Source: Undibacterium sp. KW1 (GTDB lineage: Bacteria > Pseudomonadota > Gammaproteobacteria > Burkholderiales > Burkholderiaceae_D). From it: a DNA stretch of 64,000 bases. How positions within the stretch are numbered: position 1 is the stretch's first letter; each line of letters starts with the position of its first letter. The position numbers and the translations under genes were made by a program. Below are positions 28,075 to 37,510 of the stretch, piece by piece. Location of the stretch: NCBI RefSeq assembly GCF_009937955.1, contig NZ_AP018439.1:3286001-3350000 (forward strand), in the 5' to 3' direction. The notes under the pieces were generated by a model. It did no database searches. It saw only the letters and a list, made by a program, of their open reading frames with translations, and had not been told where the DNA came from.

Positions 28075-30447
28075 TTACATTTCGTAGTTCAGAGTAAAGC
28101 GAACAGCGCGTGCGTCACCTTTGTACAGGAATGCGCCAGAACGATATACCGCTGTGTAGTAGTCTTTGTTAGTCGCATTCAGGACGTTGACACGAACGTC
28201 AAAACGGCGGGAGAAGCGATAAGCAGCAAACACGTCATACACGGTAAAGCCAGGTACTGGTTGTGAGCACAGGCCTGCAGTTGTGTAACCAGCTGCCGTA
28301 TCTGGCTGACCACCGCAACGGTCACTCTCGTGACGGGCAACGCCGCCAAACGAGAATGCATTCGTCAACTGGTACTTGGCTTGTGCCGAGAAAGTCTTCT
28401 TGGCAAAGTTACTCAAAGGATTGCCGATATTGGCTGCTGTTGTCGATGCCAGCACTTTGGAGTCCATGAATGCCGCACCAAACTGTACAGACAAATCGTC
28501 AGTCAGGTTACCACTCAGGCCAAATTCCACACCTTGCACACGGTTTTTACCTGTATTGAAGGTACCGACTGTATCGTAGTTGGCACCTTCCATCACGTCC
28601 TTTTTCGTAGTTTGGAACAAGGCTGCTGTTGCCAGCAATTTGTCATCCAACAAGTTCCATTTCAGGCCCAGTTCATAGTTGACTGAGGTTTCTGGCTTGG
28701 CACCTGCGATCTGGTTTTGGTACAGCACCGCGCCACCGTAACCACTGCTGGTACCGGCATCGGCTTCACCGCCATTGATGTCTTGTGCGCTGGCGACAGA
28801 ACCGTAGGCGATCAGTTTAGGTGTGATCTTGTAGCTCAGGCCAAAATGACCGTTCAGCAAAGTGTCTTTGTAGCCATAGTCACCAGTGATCACGCCAGTG
28901 GTGTTGTTACGACGTGTCAGACTCAGGTCAAACGAGTCTGCACGTACACCGCCGAATGCAGTGAATTTATCAGTCAGATCAACTGTATCCATCAAAGTCA
29001 GGGCCAGCGCCTTGATGTGCCAATCCTGGTTCCAGCTCAGTCGGGTGGAATTGCGGCCGGCCAGGTTGCTCAGGTTGGCAACAGGTGTGCCGTTGCTGTC
29101 TGTGAAGCAGAAGCCATTGTTAGCACCAATACCTGCTGTAGTTTTGCAATTGAATGTGCCTGTGTTGGTGATGCCATAAGTACCTGAGACAACTTTGTGG
29201 TCTGCATATTCAGCACCGAAGATGAATTCATGCTTCATGCCGCCGATTTGCTTGTCCCAGCGCAGGTTGGTCTGGTGAGCAAAGTAATCAATATCTTGCC
29301 AGCCAGTGTGGCCACCATCAAGAACGCCGGTTGTGTATGCCACACCCGTCGTGCCGTTGTAACGGGTTGCAGAAGATGCACCGGTAGTGACATAGCCGTT
29401 ACTGGATTTGCCATAACGTGTCAGGCTGGTGATTTTCATGTCTGGAGCGATGGTCCAGTTGACACGTGCTGTGACAGTATCGACATCAGATTTCAGGAAA
29501 TCATTCGCCTGGCCATAGACAGGCACATTGGTCGCAGGGAAGCGGCTAGGTACGGTACCGACCAGGTAGTAACCCAGGTCTGGTGATGTGTCTTTGGTGC
29601 GCAGGCCATAGTAGTCCAGTGTCACAGACAGGTCTTTGCTGACTTCATACAAGCCAGACAATGCAATACCTTTGCGTGAACGGTTGGCTGGTGAACGATT
29701 AGGTACATCTTCATCGCCATACAACAAGTTGGTGCGCAGTGCAAATTGCTCGCCAAAGCCCTTGTTGATGTCAGCAGAAATACGTTTTTGTGAATCACTG
29801 CCTATGCCTATGGAAACACGCTCAAAGTCATGGTCCAGTGTTGCTTGTTTGGTGATCGCATTGATCGCACCGCCAGCAGTACCACGGCCAGCAAAACTGG
29901 AATTTGGACCTTTGGAAATTTCCAGTTGTTCAACAGCGAAACTTTCGCGAGTGGACATGCCTGGGTCACGCAAGCCATCGACGAACACGTCGCTGCGCGC
30001 TTCCTGGCCGCGGATGATGTAACGGTCACCAAAGGCATTACCGTTTTCACCAGTACCCAGTGTGATACCTGGCTGTGCACCCAGCACTTGTTTCAAGTCT
30101 GTCAGGCCAGAATCATCCAGCGCAGCGCGGGTCAGCACAGAAATTGTCTGTGGTGTTTCTGCCAGCGGACGTGTGTGACGGGAATCAGCAGAAGTCCTGG
30201 CTTTGTATGGGGAACCAACTTCTGCATTTGGATTGGACTCTACGCGCTTACCCAGGATTTCTACTTCTGGCAATTTTTCTTTTTGTGTCTTGGCAGCAGG
30301 TGGCGTTGTATCTTGTGCCATCGCAACCATAGGCATCAGCATCGCGCTGGAAATACCCAAGGCCAAAGTAGTCTTCTTCATAGAACCAAATACCAGATCA
30401 TCTGTATCACGTAGGCTTTTTGGTTTCTGCGCTTGCGAGTGCTTCAT
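28075..30447 (-). CDS. TonB-dependent siderophore receptor
   Basis: 790 residues. A plug domain (about 75-190, with TISVLTRAALDDSGLTDLKQVL and GNAFGDRYIIRGQEARSDVFVDGLRDPG) precedes a 22-strand barrel and ends in an aromatic strand (VRFTLNYEM). This is the pattern of Fiu/PiuA-like catecholate siderophore receptors in the outer membrane, powered by TonB-ExbBD. The signal peptide MKKTTLALGISSAMLMPMVAMA begins at residue 23; the start at 30447 is kept because AGGGA lies 6-7 bp before it, giving an extended leader as in some relatives. A Fur-like box lies 90 bp upstream. Confidence 0.92.
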   Translation of the reverse strand: MKHSQAQKPKSLRDTDDLVFGSMKKTTLALGISSAMLMPMVAMAQDTTPPAAKTQKEKLPEVEILGKRVESNPNAEVGSPYKARTSADSRHTRPLAETPQTISVLTRAALDDSGLTDLKQVLGAQPGITLGTGENGNAFGDRYIIRGQEARSDVFVDGLRDPGMSTRESFAVEQLEISKGPNSSFAGRGTAGGAINAITKQATLDHDFERVSIGIGSDSQKRISADINKGFGEQFALRTNLLYGDEDVPNRSPANRSRKGIALSGLYEVSKDLSVTLDYYGLRTKDTSPDLGYYLVGTVPSRFPATNVPVYGQANDFLKSDVDTVTARVNWTIAPDMKITSLTRYGKSSNGYVTTGASSATRYNGTTGVAYTTGVLDGGHTGWQDIDYFAHQTNLRWDKQIGGMKHEFIFGAEYADHKVVSGTYGITNTGTFNCKTTAGIGANNGFCFTDSNGTPVANLSNLAGRNSTRLSWNQDWHIKALALTLMDTVDLTDKFTAFGGVRADSFDLSLTRRNNTTGVITGDYGYKDTLLNGHFGLSYKITPKLIAYGSVASAQDINGGEADAGTSSGYGGAVLYQNQIAGAKPETSVNYELGLKWNLLDDKLLATAALFQTTKKDVMEGANYDTVGTFNTGKNRVQGVEFGLSGNLTDDLSVQFGAAFMDSKVLASTTAANIGNPLSNFAKKTFSAQAKYQLTNAFSFGGVARHESDRCGGQPDTAAGYTTAGLCSQPVPGFTVYDVFAAYRFSRRFDVRVNVLNATNKDYYTAVYRSGAFLYKGDARAVRFTLNYEM

Positions 30448-30536
30448 GTAAGTCCCTGATTTTTTAAGGAAATTATTGGAAAGATTTTTTTACTGCAGAT
30501 GTATCACAAATTAATACGAATGATACAATTATTAAC

Positions 30537-30555
30537 AATGAGAATCAATATCATT
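30537..30555. promoter_or_regulatory. Fur-box-like operator upstream of the TonB receptor
   Basis: AATGAGAATCAATATCATT (reverse AATGATATTGATTCTCATT) resembles the 19-bp Fur consensus of GATAAT-type hexamers and is centred about 100 bp before the receptor start. The gene set downstream is of the kind that Fur normally represses. Confidence 0.75.
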
Positions 30556-30633
30556 TACATTTGCAATTGTTAAATACCTTTTCCTAGCCCCCCCCCTCCT
30601 CCATGACAGCATCAATTCACATGGTCTATCAAT

Positions 30634-30667
30634 AAAAAAGCCCCGCACTTGAGGTTGCGGGGCTTTT
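30634..30667 (-). terminator. Intrinsic terminator of the RND efflux operon
   Basis: GCCCCGCA and TGCGGGGC arms around an 8-base loop, with six T following on the minus strand, 54 bp after the permease stop. A 10-base C run lies nearby at about 30586-30595. Confidence 0.85.
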
Positions 30668-30720
30668 GTCCTGACTCGTTTTATCTGATTATTCCGATGA
30701 AACGGTCTCAAACTACAAGT

Positions 30721-33700
30721 TCAACTTGCTTCTGTTGCGATAGCAGCAGCAGACTTGCCAGATAATTTCCGCCTGATTTTCCCCAGTAAATGCTCAAAGT
30801 CATCAATGTAGGTGAACACTGCGGGCACCACCAACAAGCTCAACAGAGTTGAGGTAATCAAACCGCCGATCACTGCAATCGCCATCGGTGAGCGGAAGCT
30901 AGGGTCAGCACCCCAGCCCAGGGCCAGCGGCATCATGCCGGCCCCCATCGCGATAGTGGTCATGATGATGGGACGGCTACGCTTGTGGCAAGCATCAACC
31001 AGGGCATCAAAACGGCTCATGCCTGCTTCCCTTGCCAGCACCGCATAATCAACCAGCAGGATGGAGTTCTTGGTGACGATACCCATGAGCATGATCAGGC
31101 CTATCATCGATGGCATGGACAAGGCACGCCCCGTCACCAGCAAGGCCACGAAGGCACCACCTATACTCAAAGGCAAGGCTGCCAGGATAGTCACCGGCTG
31201 CAGGAAATCCTTGAACAGCAGAACCAATACGCCATAGATACACAGCACACCAATCAACATGGCGATACCAAAGCTGGCAAACAGAGCCTGCATTTCCTGC
31301 GCATCGCCCAGTTCAGCAATGCTGACGGATGGTGGCAGGTTTTTCATGCTGGGCAAGGCGCGTGCTTCTTCATTAACTTCACCCAACTGACGGCTGCCCA
31401 GCTCTACATCCAGCGTCACATTACGTTTGCGGTTCAACCTGTCTATCTGCGCGGGGCCAGATTCCATGGTGACAGTGGCAACGCTACCCAGCATGACAGG
31501 GCCATTTTTACCAGGCACGGTCAAACGCTCTATCTCAGCCAGGTTTGCCCTGAAGCTATCTGGCAACTTGACGCGGATAGGCACCTGGCGTTGTGACAGA
31601 TTCAGCTTTGGCAAAGCCTGGTCATAATCACCTGCTGTCGCCACACGCACTGTTTCACCTATAGAAGAAGCTGTCACACCCAGGTCCGCTGCCCTGGCTG
31701 AATCGGGGCGCACGATAATCTCAGGGCGCACCAGTGAAGCACTGGAACTGACATTACCCACACCTTTGAGCGTACGCAATTCCCTCTCCACTTTTTGTGC
31801 TGCTTCAAGCAAAGCCAAGGGGTCTTCACTTTGCAAGACCAGTTGCATCTTGACGCCAGTATCCGGTGGGCCAACAGTGAACCTGGCACCAGAAATATCT
31901 GCTATGCCAGTACGGATTTTGGCGTCAATATCCGCGATCGAATCTTTGCGTTTATTTCTGTGCACTGCGGTCACCGTCAAGACGGCGCGTCGTGCTTCTG
32001 CTGCCGCGCCTGGCGCAAAAGCATCACCGCTGGAACCACCACCAATAGAGCTGAAGACATTGATAATCTCCTTGTTCTTCATGATGGCGATCCTGGCCTG
32101 CTCAGCGACTGCGCGGGTTTCTGCCAGCGTACTGCCTGGTGGCAGCTCGATATTGACCTGTGTTTGCGCGCGGTCTGCAGAGGGAACGAAACCGGTTGGC
32201 AAGAGGCCCACCAAGGCAATCGAGCAGACAAAAAATACCGTGGCAGCCGCCATCGTGATGAAGCGGTGACGCAGGCACCACTGCATGGTTTTCATATAGC
32301 GCGTCATGAGCCAGCCATCGGTCTGACCATGTTCACCAGACTTGCCGGGCTTGGGCGACTTCATGATGTAAGCCGCCATCATCGGCGTCAGCAAACGTGC
32401 CACTACCAGCGAAGCCAGGATTGCAATCACCGCCGTCCAGCCAAACTGCTTGAAGAACAGGCCTGGCACGCCACCCATGAAGGCCGTTGGCAAGAATACT
32501 GCTACCAGGGCAAAGGTGGTGGCAATTACCGCCATGCCGATTTCATCAGCCGCTTCGGTTGCCGCCTCCATTGGCGTTTTACCCATGTGCAAATGGCGGG
32601 CGATGTTTTCAATTTCCACAATCGCATCATCAACCAGCACACCCACCACCAAAGCGAGGGACAACAAGGTCACGGTGTTGAGGGTATAACCAAAATACTT
32701 GAGGCCGAGGAAAGTAGGTATCACGGACAAGGGCAAGGCAGCAGCAGCCACCAGCGTTGCACGCCAGTCACGCAAGAACCAGAATACCACCAGGATAGCC
32801 AGCAATGCACCTTCGTACAGCAAGTCCATCGAGCCATCGAAGTTTTCTTCTACCGGTTGGGCATTGTCTATGGCTTCATGAAACTTCATGTTCGGATGCG
32901 CAGCCTGCAATTCATCGACTGCGGCATGTGAACCCCTGGCGACATCAACTTCACTGGCACCCTTGGTACGGAACACTTCAAAGCCGACCACGGGTTTGCC
33001 ATCGAGTGTTGCCACAGAGCGTGGCTCGCTGACGGTATCAAGTACGCGTGCCACCTGATCAAGGCGTATATGTCTGCCATCTGCCAAGGGAATATCCAGT
33101 ACAGCCAGCTCAGCCGCTGTCTTGACGGTGGCAATGGTGCGCACGGATTGCTCGGCCCCACTGACATCACCACGACCACCCGGTGCCTCTTGCTGCACCA
33201 GCTTCAAACGACGGGATACATCAACAGCGGCAACATTGAGTGCTGCCATTTTGTCTGTATCAAGTTCAACCCGCACTTCACGGCTGACACCACCCATGCG
33301 CCTGACTGCACCGACACCGGGTACAGCGCGCAAGCGTTTTGCCACGGTGTTATCAACGAACCAGCTCAGCTCTTGTGCATCTGGCTTGCTGCTTTCGCCA
33401 GCCACGACTTTACTGTCCTTGCCATCTTCCGCCGCTTCTACGGTATAAGTCATGATGACGCGGCCAGCAGTAGATGCCTTGGTCACGGTAGGGTCACGCA
33501 TTTCGCTGGGCAAGTCGGCGCGCACGGTTGCCACTGCATCACGCACTTCATTGACTGCGTCTGAAATCACTTTTTCCAACACGAATTCGACCGTGACTTC
33601 AACATCACCATCGAGCACTTTGGTGTAAACGTTTTTTACGCCTTGCAGTGAAGCGACTGCATCTTCTATCTTGCGGGCGACCTCAGTTTCCAGCTGCGCC

Positions 33701-33867
33701 GGTGCGGCACCAGACAAAGGTGCGCTGACGGTGACGATGGGTAATTCAATATCCGGAAAATCCTGGACTATGGTAGAGCGAAACGACAATATCCCTGCCA
33801 GCGTCAGCAAGATAAACAGCATGATCGCCGGTATGGGATTTTTAATGGAGAGGGCAGAAAAGTTCAC
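30721..33867 (-). CDS. RND efflux transporter, inner-membrane permease (HAE1 type)
   Basis: 1048 residues, the full length of AcrB/MexB-like pumps. It has TM1 (about 12-30), two large periplasmic domains and 12 helices. The proton-relay motif is in TM4 (GVLVDDAIVEIENIAR), and the Pro/Gly-rich RND motifs GVPGLFFKQFGWTA and MGIVTKNSILLVD are present. It exports drugs, solvents or other toxic compounds by proton antiport, in complex with the adaptor and outer-membrane channel encoded just upstream. The start is GTG with an AAGGGGAT site 5-6 bp before it. Substrates are unknown. Confidence 0.95.
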   Translation of the reverse strand: MNFSALSIKNPIPAIMLFILLTLAGILSFRSTIVQDFPDIELPIVTVSAPLSGAAPAQLETEVARKIEDAVASLQGVKNVYTKVLDGDVEVTVEFVLEKVISDAVNEVRDAVATVRADLPSEMRDPTVTKASTAGRVIMTYTVEAAEDGKDSKVVAGESSKPDAQELSWFVDNTVAKRLRAVPGVGAVRRMGGVSREVRVELDTDKMAALNVAAVDVSRRLKLVQQEAPGGRGDVSGAEQSVRTIATVKTAAELAVLDIPLADGRHIRLDQVARVLDTVSEPRSVATLDGKPVVGFEVFRTKGASEVDVARGSHAAVDELQAAHPNMKFHEAIDNAQPVEENFDGSMDLLYEGALLAILVVFWFLRDWRATLVAAAALPLSVIPTFLGLKYFGYTLNTVTLLSLALVVGVLVDDAIVEIENIARHLHMGKTPMEAATEAADEIGMAVIATTFALVAVFLPTAFMGGVPGLFFKQFGWTAVIAILASLVVARLLTPMMAAYIMKSPKPGKSGEHGQTDGWLMTRYMKTMQWCLRHRFITMAAATVFFVCSIALVGLLPTGFVPSADRAQTQVNIELPPGSTLAETRAVAEQARIAIMKNKEIINVFSSIGGGSSGDAFAPGAAAEARRAVLTVTAVHRNKRKDSIADIDAKIRTGIADISGARFTVGPPDTGVKMQLVLQSEDPLALLEAAQKVERELRTLKGVGNVSSSASLVRPEIIVRPDSARAADLGVTASSIGETVRVATAGDYDQALPKLNLSQRQVPIRVKLPDSFRANLAEIERLTVPGKNGPVMLGSVATVTMESGPAQIDRLNRKRNVTLDVELGSRQLGEVNEEARALPSMKNLPPSVSIAELGDAQEMQALFASFGIAMLIGVLCIYGVLVLLFKDFLQPVTILAALPLSIGGAFVALLVTGRALSMPSMIGLIMLMGIVTKNSILLVDYAVLAREAGMSRFDALVDACHKRSRPIIMTTIAMGAGMMPLALGWGADPSFRSPMAIAVIGGLITSTLLSLLVVPAVFTYIDDFEHLLGKIRRKLSGKSAAAIATEAS

Positions 33868-33876
33868 AAGATCCCC

Positions 33877-35088
33877 TTAGTTTTTTACGGCAGCATTGGC
33901 TGGTTTGACTGCAGCCACGACTTTTACCGTATCACCATCATTGAGGAAGCCTGCGCCGCTGGAAACAATCGTGCTGTCTGCATTCAAGCCGGAAATCACT
34001 TCTACCAGATCACCCTGAGCATTGGATACACGACGCCCCGTCTGCAATTTGATTTGTGTGACGCGGTTATCCGCATTGAGACGGAAGGCATAGCTGAACC
34101 CATCCCTGACCACTACGGCCTGCTGCGGTATGGTCAGGGCTTGTGAGCTACCCATCACAAATTCACCCTTGGCATACATGCCAGGCTTGAATGCCAGAGA
34201 GGCCGTGGCTGCCTGTGGTTTGGCTGTACTGTTTGCGTCTGGCACCAGATCAACATACACCAGACCCATCCTGGTTTGTGCATCTACTGTCGGTGATACC
34301 ACCCTGACCTTGCCTTTCCATTGAGTGCCGCCAGGTGCGGTAACGACGGCTTCTGTACCCGGCACTATTTTTGCCATTTCACTGGCTGTTACCTCAGCAC
34401 GCCATTCCAGGCGGCCCTGACGTATCATGCGAAATAATTCTGCGCCATTACCGACGACAGAACCCAGGGTAGCTGCACGCGCCGTGATGATGCCGCTGTC
34501 GGGCGCAAGAACGCGGGTATGACGCATGCGCAATTGCTGTGCTTCTACGCTGGCCTTGGCAGATTCCACCCTGGCTTTGGCGGTTTGTTCTGCCGTCAGG
34601 TATTGGCCTACTTGTTGGGCACTGAGTGCGCCGCTGGTTTGCAAGGCGCGGGTACGCTCTGCATTGGCTGCGGCATCAGCAAGATTGGCCTGCGCTTCTG
34701 CCAGGCTGGCTTGTGCCAGTGCCAGATCAGCTTTGACGGTTTCGCTGGCAAAGCTGACCAGTAACTGGCCGCGCTGCACCACATCACCTATATTGGCATG
34801 CAACTCCTGTATGCGCAGGCCTGTTGCTTCTGAACCGATCAAGGCTTCCTGCCAGGCAGCGACACTGCCATTGGCGGCGAGTTTAATGACGAGATTGCCG
34901 CTGCTGGCTTTGGTCGTAGTCACAGTCAGGGCGGGCTTGACCTTGGCGGCAGGTGCAGAGGCACTGGCTGCCTTGGGCGGTTCATCAGCCGCATTGGATG
35001 TCGCTGACAGCCAGACGCCGCCGGCGCCAACAGCAATCATGCCAGCCAGGCTCAGGGATAATGGTTTGCGTGAAATGAATTTCATCAT
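33877..35088 (-). CDS. RND efflux periplasmic adaptor (membrane fusion protein)
   Basis: 403 residues. An N-terminal hydrophobic segment (about 8-30) serves as signal or anchor. Next come a lipoyl-like half (EALIGSEATGLRIQELHANIGDVVQRGQLL), an alpha-hairpin rich in Ala/Leu/Gln (about 125-190), the second lipoyl half (VLAPDSGIITARAATLGSVVGNGAELF) and beta-barrel and membrane-proximal domains. It links the pump to the outer-membrane channel. It starts 31 bp after the outer-membrane gene stop and ends 9 bp before the permease start. Confidence 0.93.
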   Translation of the reverse strand: MMKFISRKPLSLSLAGMIAVGAGGVWLSATSNAADEPPKAASASAPAAKVKPALTVTTTKASSGNLVIKLAANGSVAAWQEALIGSEATGLRIQELHANIGDVVQRGQLLVSFASETVKADLALAQASLAEAQANLADAAANAERTRALQTSGALSAQQVGQYLTAEQTAKARVESAKASVEAQQLRMRHTRVLAPDSGIITARAATLGSVVGNGAELFRMIRQGRLEWRAEVTASEMAKIVPGTEAVVTAPGGTQWKGKVRVVSPTVDAQTRMGLVYVDLVPDANSTAKPQAATASLAFKPGMYAKGEFVMGSSQALTIPQQAVVVRDGFSYAFRLNADNRVTQIKLQTGRRVSNAQGDLVEVISGLNADSTIVSSGAGFLNDGDTVKVVAAVKPANAAVKN

Positions 35089-35119
35089 GTCTGATACGCT
35101 TTCTGTTTAATTTTTAAAT

Positions 35120-36538
35120 TCAGGAATTTGTCTGTGGTTGGGTAGCAGCCTGCGCATTCAAGTCCCAGCCGCCGCCCAGCGCACGATATAGCGCGATCCA
35201 GGCACGATTTCTTTCCAGCTGCAGGGCGATCAGGGCAGACTGTGAAGCGAAGGCGCTGCGCCTTGTATCTTCGAGCTCCAACAGGCTGGCCATACCCTTG
35301 TTGTAACGCTGCGCCGTTGCCTGCAAAGCCTGCTCATAGCCCTTGGCTGAAATTTCAGAATCCAGGCGACGGGCATCTGTGCTGTTCAGATTAACCAGCG
35401 CTTCTTCGACCTCACGCACCGCCTGCCTCACCTTGCCGTGATAATTGCTGCTGGCATTCAGGTAGCGTGCCTTGGCAGCTTCAATATTGGCCGTGGTCTG
35501 GCCGCCATTGAATATCGGCAAGGTCAAAGCCAGAGGGCCGACTGACCAGGTATCCATCCTCGTCGTACTGCCCGCAACGTCATAGCGCATGGTACCGATG
35601 GAACCGCTGAGCGTCAGACGTGGATAGCGATGTGCTTCTGCAGCACCGACCTGGGCACTGGCGGTTGCCACTTCTTTCTCGGCCGCGTATACGTCCGGTC
35701 TTTGTGCCAACAATTGTGCAGGCAAGGTCGTGACAGCCAAAGGCAACAGGTTCTTAAAACTGGCCTGGGCAATTGTCAGCAATTGCCTGAGCTCAGGCTC
35801 TGGTTTGGCAGTCAGTGCGACCAGGGCCTTTACATCCAGGTCGCACAATGCGGCCTGTTGTATAGCACGACTATTACCTTCGGCAGCGCTGGCGCGTGCC
35901 AGTGCGGATGTCGCACTGGATGACATGCCTGCCTGGGCACTGAGTTCAGTCAGCCTGGCAGTTTCTGCGCGTGACTTGGCGTCTTGCCAGGTCAGATCTG
36001 CCGTTTGCTGGCAACTGATGACAGAGAAATACAGTTGCGCTACTTCAGCCGCTACCGATATCCGCGCATCATGCCAAAGCGCCTGCGTACCTTCCAATTC
36101 TGCCTGGGCAGCCTGATTGGTGGCGCGGTTGGCGCCAAACACATCGATTTCCCACGCTGTCTGCAAGCCAGCTTGCGACGTGGTGGCAACTGGCATACCT
36201 GGCTGGTTTTTTGCCCGAGTTGCATTGGCAACTGCGTCAAGCGAAGGTAACAGTGTAGCGCCACTGGCAACTCTTGCTGCCCTGGCTGTTTCTATGCGTG
36301 ACCATGCCTGTGCAATGGTCGGGCTTACCTTCTGTGCCGACTCGATCAGCTCCAGCAAACTGGCATCACCATTGGCTTGCCACCAGTTGCGCAAATCAGT
36401 ATTTTTTTCGGTAGCTGGCAATACCGCTTGCCATTGTGCAGGCACGCTGCCATTACTGGATGTAACCGGACTGGTGGTCGAACATGCTGTCAGCGCTACG
36501 GCAATGGCAGGTATTAAAATGGAACGTCGTATAGTCAT
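35120..36538 (-). CDS. Outer-membrane efflux lipoprotein (NodT/OprM type)
   Basis: 472 residues. The signal peptide ends in the lipobox LTAC, so C19 is the lipidated residue after cleavage. Two outer-membrane-efflux-protein repeats follow, with typical helices (QAWSRIETARAARVASGATLLPSLDAVANATRAK and AAEAHRYPRLTLSGSIG). It forms the trimeric TolC-like exit duct for the RND pump encoded downstream. The ATG overlaps the tetR stop as ATGA, so regulator and channel are translationally coupled. Confidence 0.93.
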   Translation of the reverse strand: MTIRRSILIPAIAVALTACSTTSPVTSSNGSVPAQWQAVLPATEKNTDLRNWWQANGDASLLELIESAQKVSPTIAQAWSRIETARAARVASGATLLPSLDAVANATRAKNQPGMPVATTSQAGLQTAWEIDVFGANRATNQAAQAELEGTQALWHDARISVAAEVAQLYFSVISCQQTADLTWQDAKSRAETARLTELSAQAGMSSSATSALARASAAEGNSRAIQQAALCDLDVKALVALTAKPEPELRQLLTIAQASFKNLLPLAVTTLPAQLLAQRPDVYAAEKEVATASAQVGAAEAHRYPRLTLSGSIGTMRYDVAGSTTRMDTWSVGPLALTLPIFNGGQTTANIEAAKARYLNASSNYHGKVRQAVREVEEALVNLNSTDARRLDSEISAKGYEQALQATAQRYNKGMASLLELEDTRRSAFASQSALIALQLERNRAWIALYRALGGGWDLNAQAATQPQTNS

Positions 36539-37308
36539 ATCGCTGTCGGAGAAGTTAATTTATCAGTGTCAGTTTTTGCTATCAAGCGGCGCCGCTTTTC
36601 ATCTTCACACATGGCGATAGCGTAATCGACCAGGCGCGAAGCATAAGCATCAATTGCCTTGGGTTTGGCGATCAACGCCGGTCTGGTCGCCTGTATCACG
36701 TCACCGCTGATCAGCAGTGAAATCGCCAGGCCGGTAATTGAAATCGCCAGCCTGTGTACATCATCATCTGCCTTGGTGATGCCAAGATAGCGGCACAAAA
36801 GCCTGACAAAGCCCTGGTGCGAAGGCTTGATGACGGTGTCAACTTCTTCCACCCACAGGCCTGTGGGTTCCAGCATTTCGCGGAAATGCAGCTTCATGCA
36901 GGTTTCCATGATTTCGCCCTGCTTTAGCGAATCGGTAAAAGTGCAGATCAGTTTCAGCAAAACAGCACGCATGTCTGCGACGTCCGCTTCAAATATCGCA
37001 GGATCGACATTTGGATTGGTACGCGGGTCATTGAACACTGCATGGTACAAACCGGCTTTATCAGAAAAATAATAACTGATGGAAGAAATATTGACGTCGG
37101 CCGCCTTGGCAATTTCACGTATCGAGGTTTTGGCATAGCCTTTTTCGGCAAACAAGATCAGGGCCGCATCCAGCAGACGTGTACGCGCCTCCATGCCATC
37201 GACACGTAAAATCTTTCCATCAGGAGTAGAAACCTGGCTATCTGGCTGGGCCCGCTGAGCTTGTTGCGCTGCGTTTTTTTTCTGGCCGGGTATTTTCATG
37301 CGAAGCAT
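36535..37308 (-). CDS. TetR family repressor with CerR-like C-terminal domain
   Basis: 257 residues. The N-terminal helix-turn-helix (about 40-85: RLLDAALILFAEKGYAKTSIREIAKAADVNISSISYYFSDKAGLYHAVF) is a clear TetR domain. The C-terminal part resembles the CerR/DUF1956 group often linked to RND pumps. It is the first gene of the efflux operon and overlaps the channel gene by four bases. A perfect palindrome lies 10-30 bp upstream and is the likely operator, giving autoregulation of the whole operon. A second ATG at 37299 is an equally possible start. Confidence 0.9.
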   Translation of the reverse strand: MLRMKIPGQKKNAAQQAQRAQPDSQVSTPDGKILRVDGMEARTRLLDAALILFAEKGYAKTSIREIAKAADVNISSISYYFSDKAGLYHAVFNDPRTNPNVDPAIFEADVADMRAVLLKLICTFTDSLKQGEIMETCMKLHFREMLEPTGLWVEEVDTVIKPSHQGFVRLLCRYLGITKADDDVHRLAISITGLAISLLISGDVIQATRPALIAKPKAIDAYASRLVDYAIAMCEDEKRRRLIAKTDTDKLTSPTAI

Positions 37309-37317
37309 ACTAACATA

Positions 37318-37337
37318 TAAATCAAACGTTTGATTTA
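37318..37337. promoter_or_regulatory. Palindromic operator candidate for the TetR-type repressor
   Basis: TAAATCAAACGTTTGATTTA is a perfect 20-bp palindrome immediately upstream of the tetR gene. The size, symmetry and position are those of TetR-family operators. Confidence 0.85.
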
Positions 37338-37510
37338 ACTATTCCATTCCAGAGTACTAGACCTTTACAAATTGCAATTCAAAAACTCTACATATGACGA
37401 ACAGACAAATCCTTGTTATTCATAAGGACGTTGCCCGTTGTCACTGCATAGTCACATTGCAGGTTTAGGCTTCGGCCTAATGCTTTGACAAACTCATTTG
37501 GTATCTCAAA

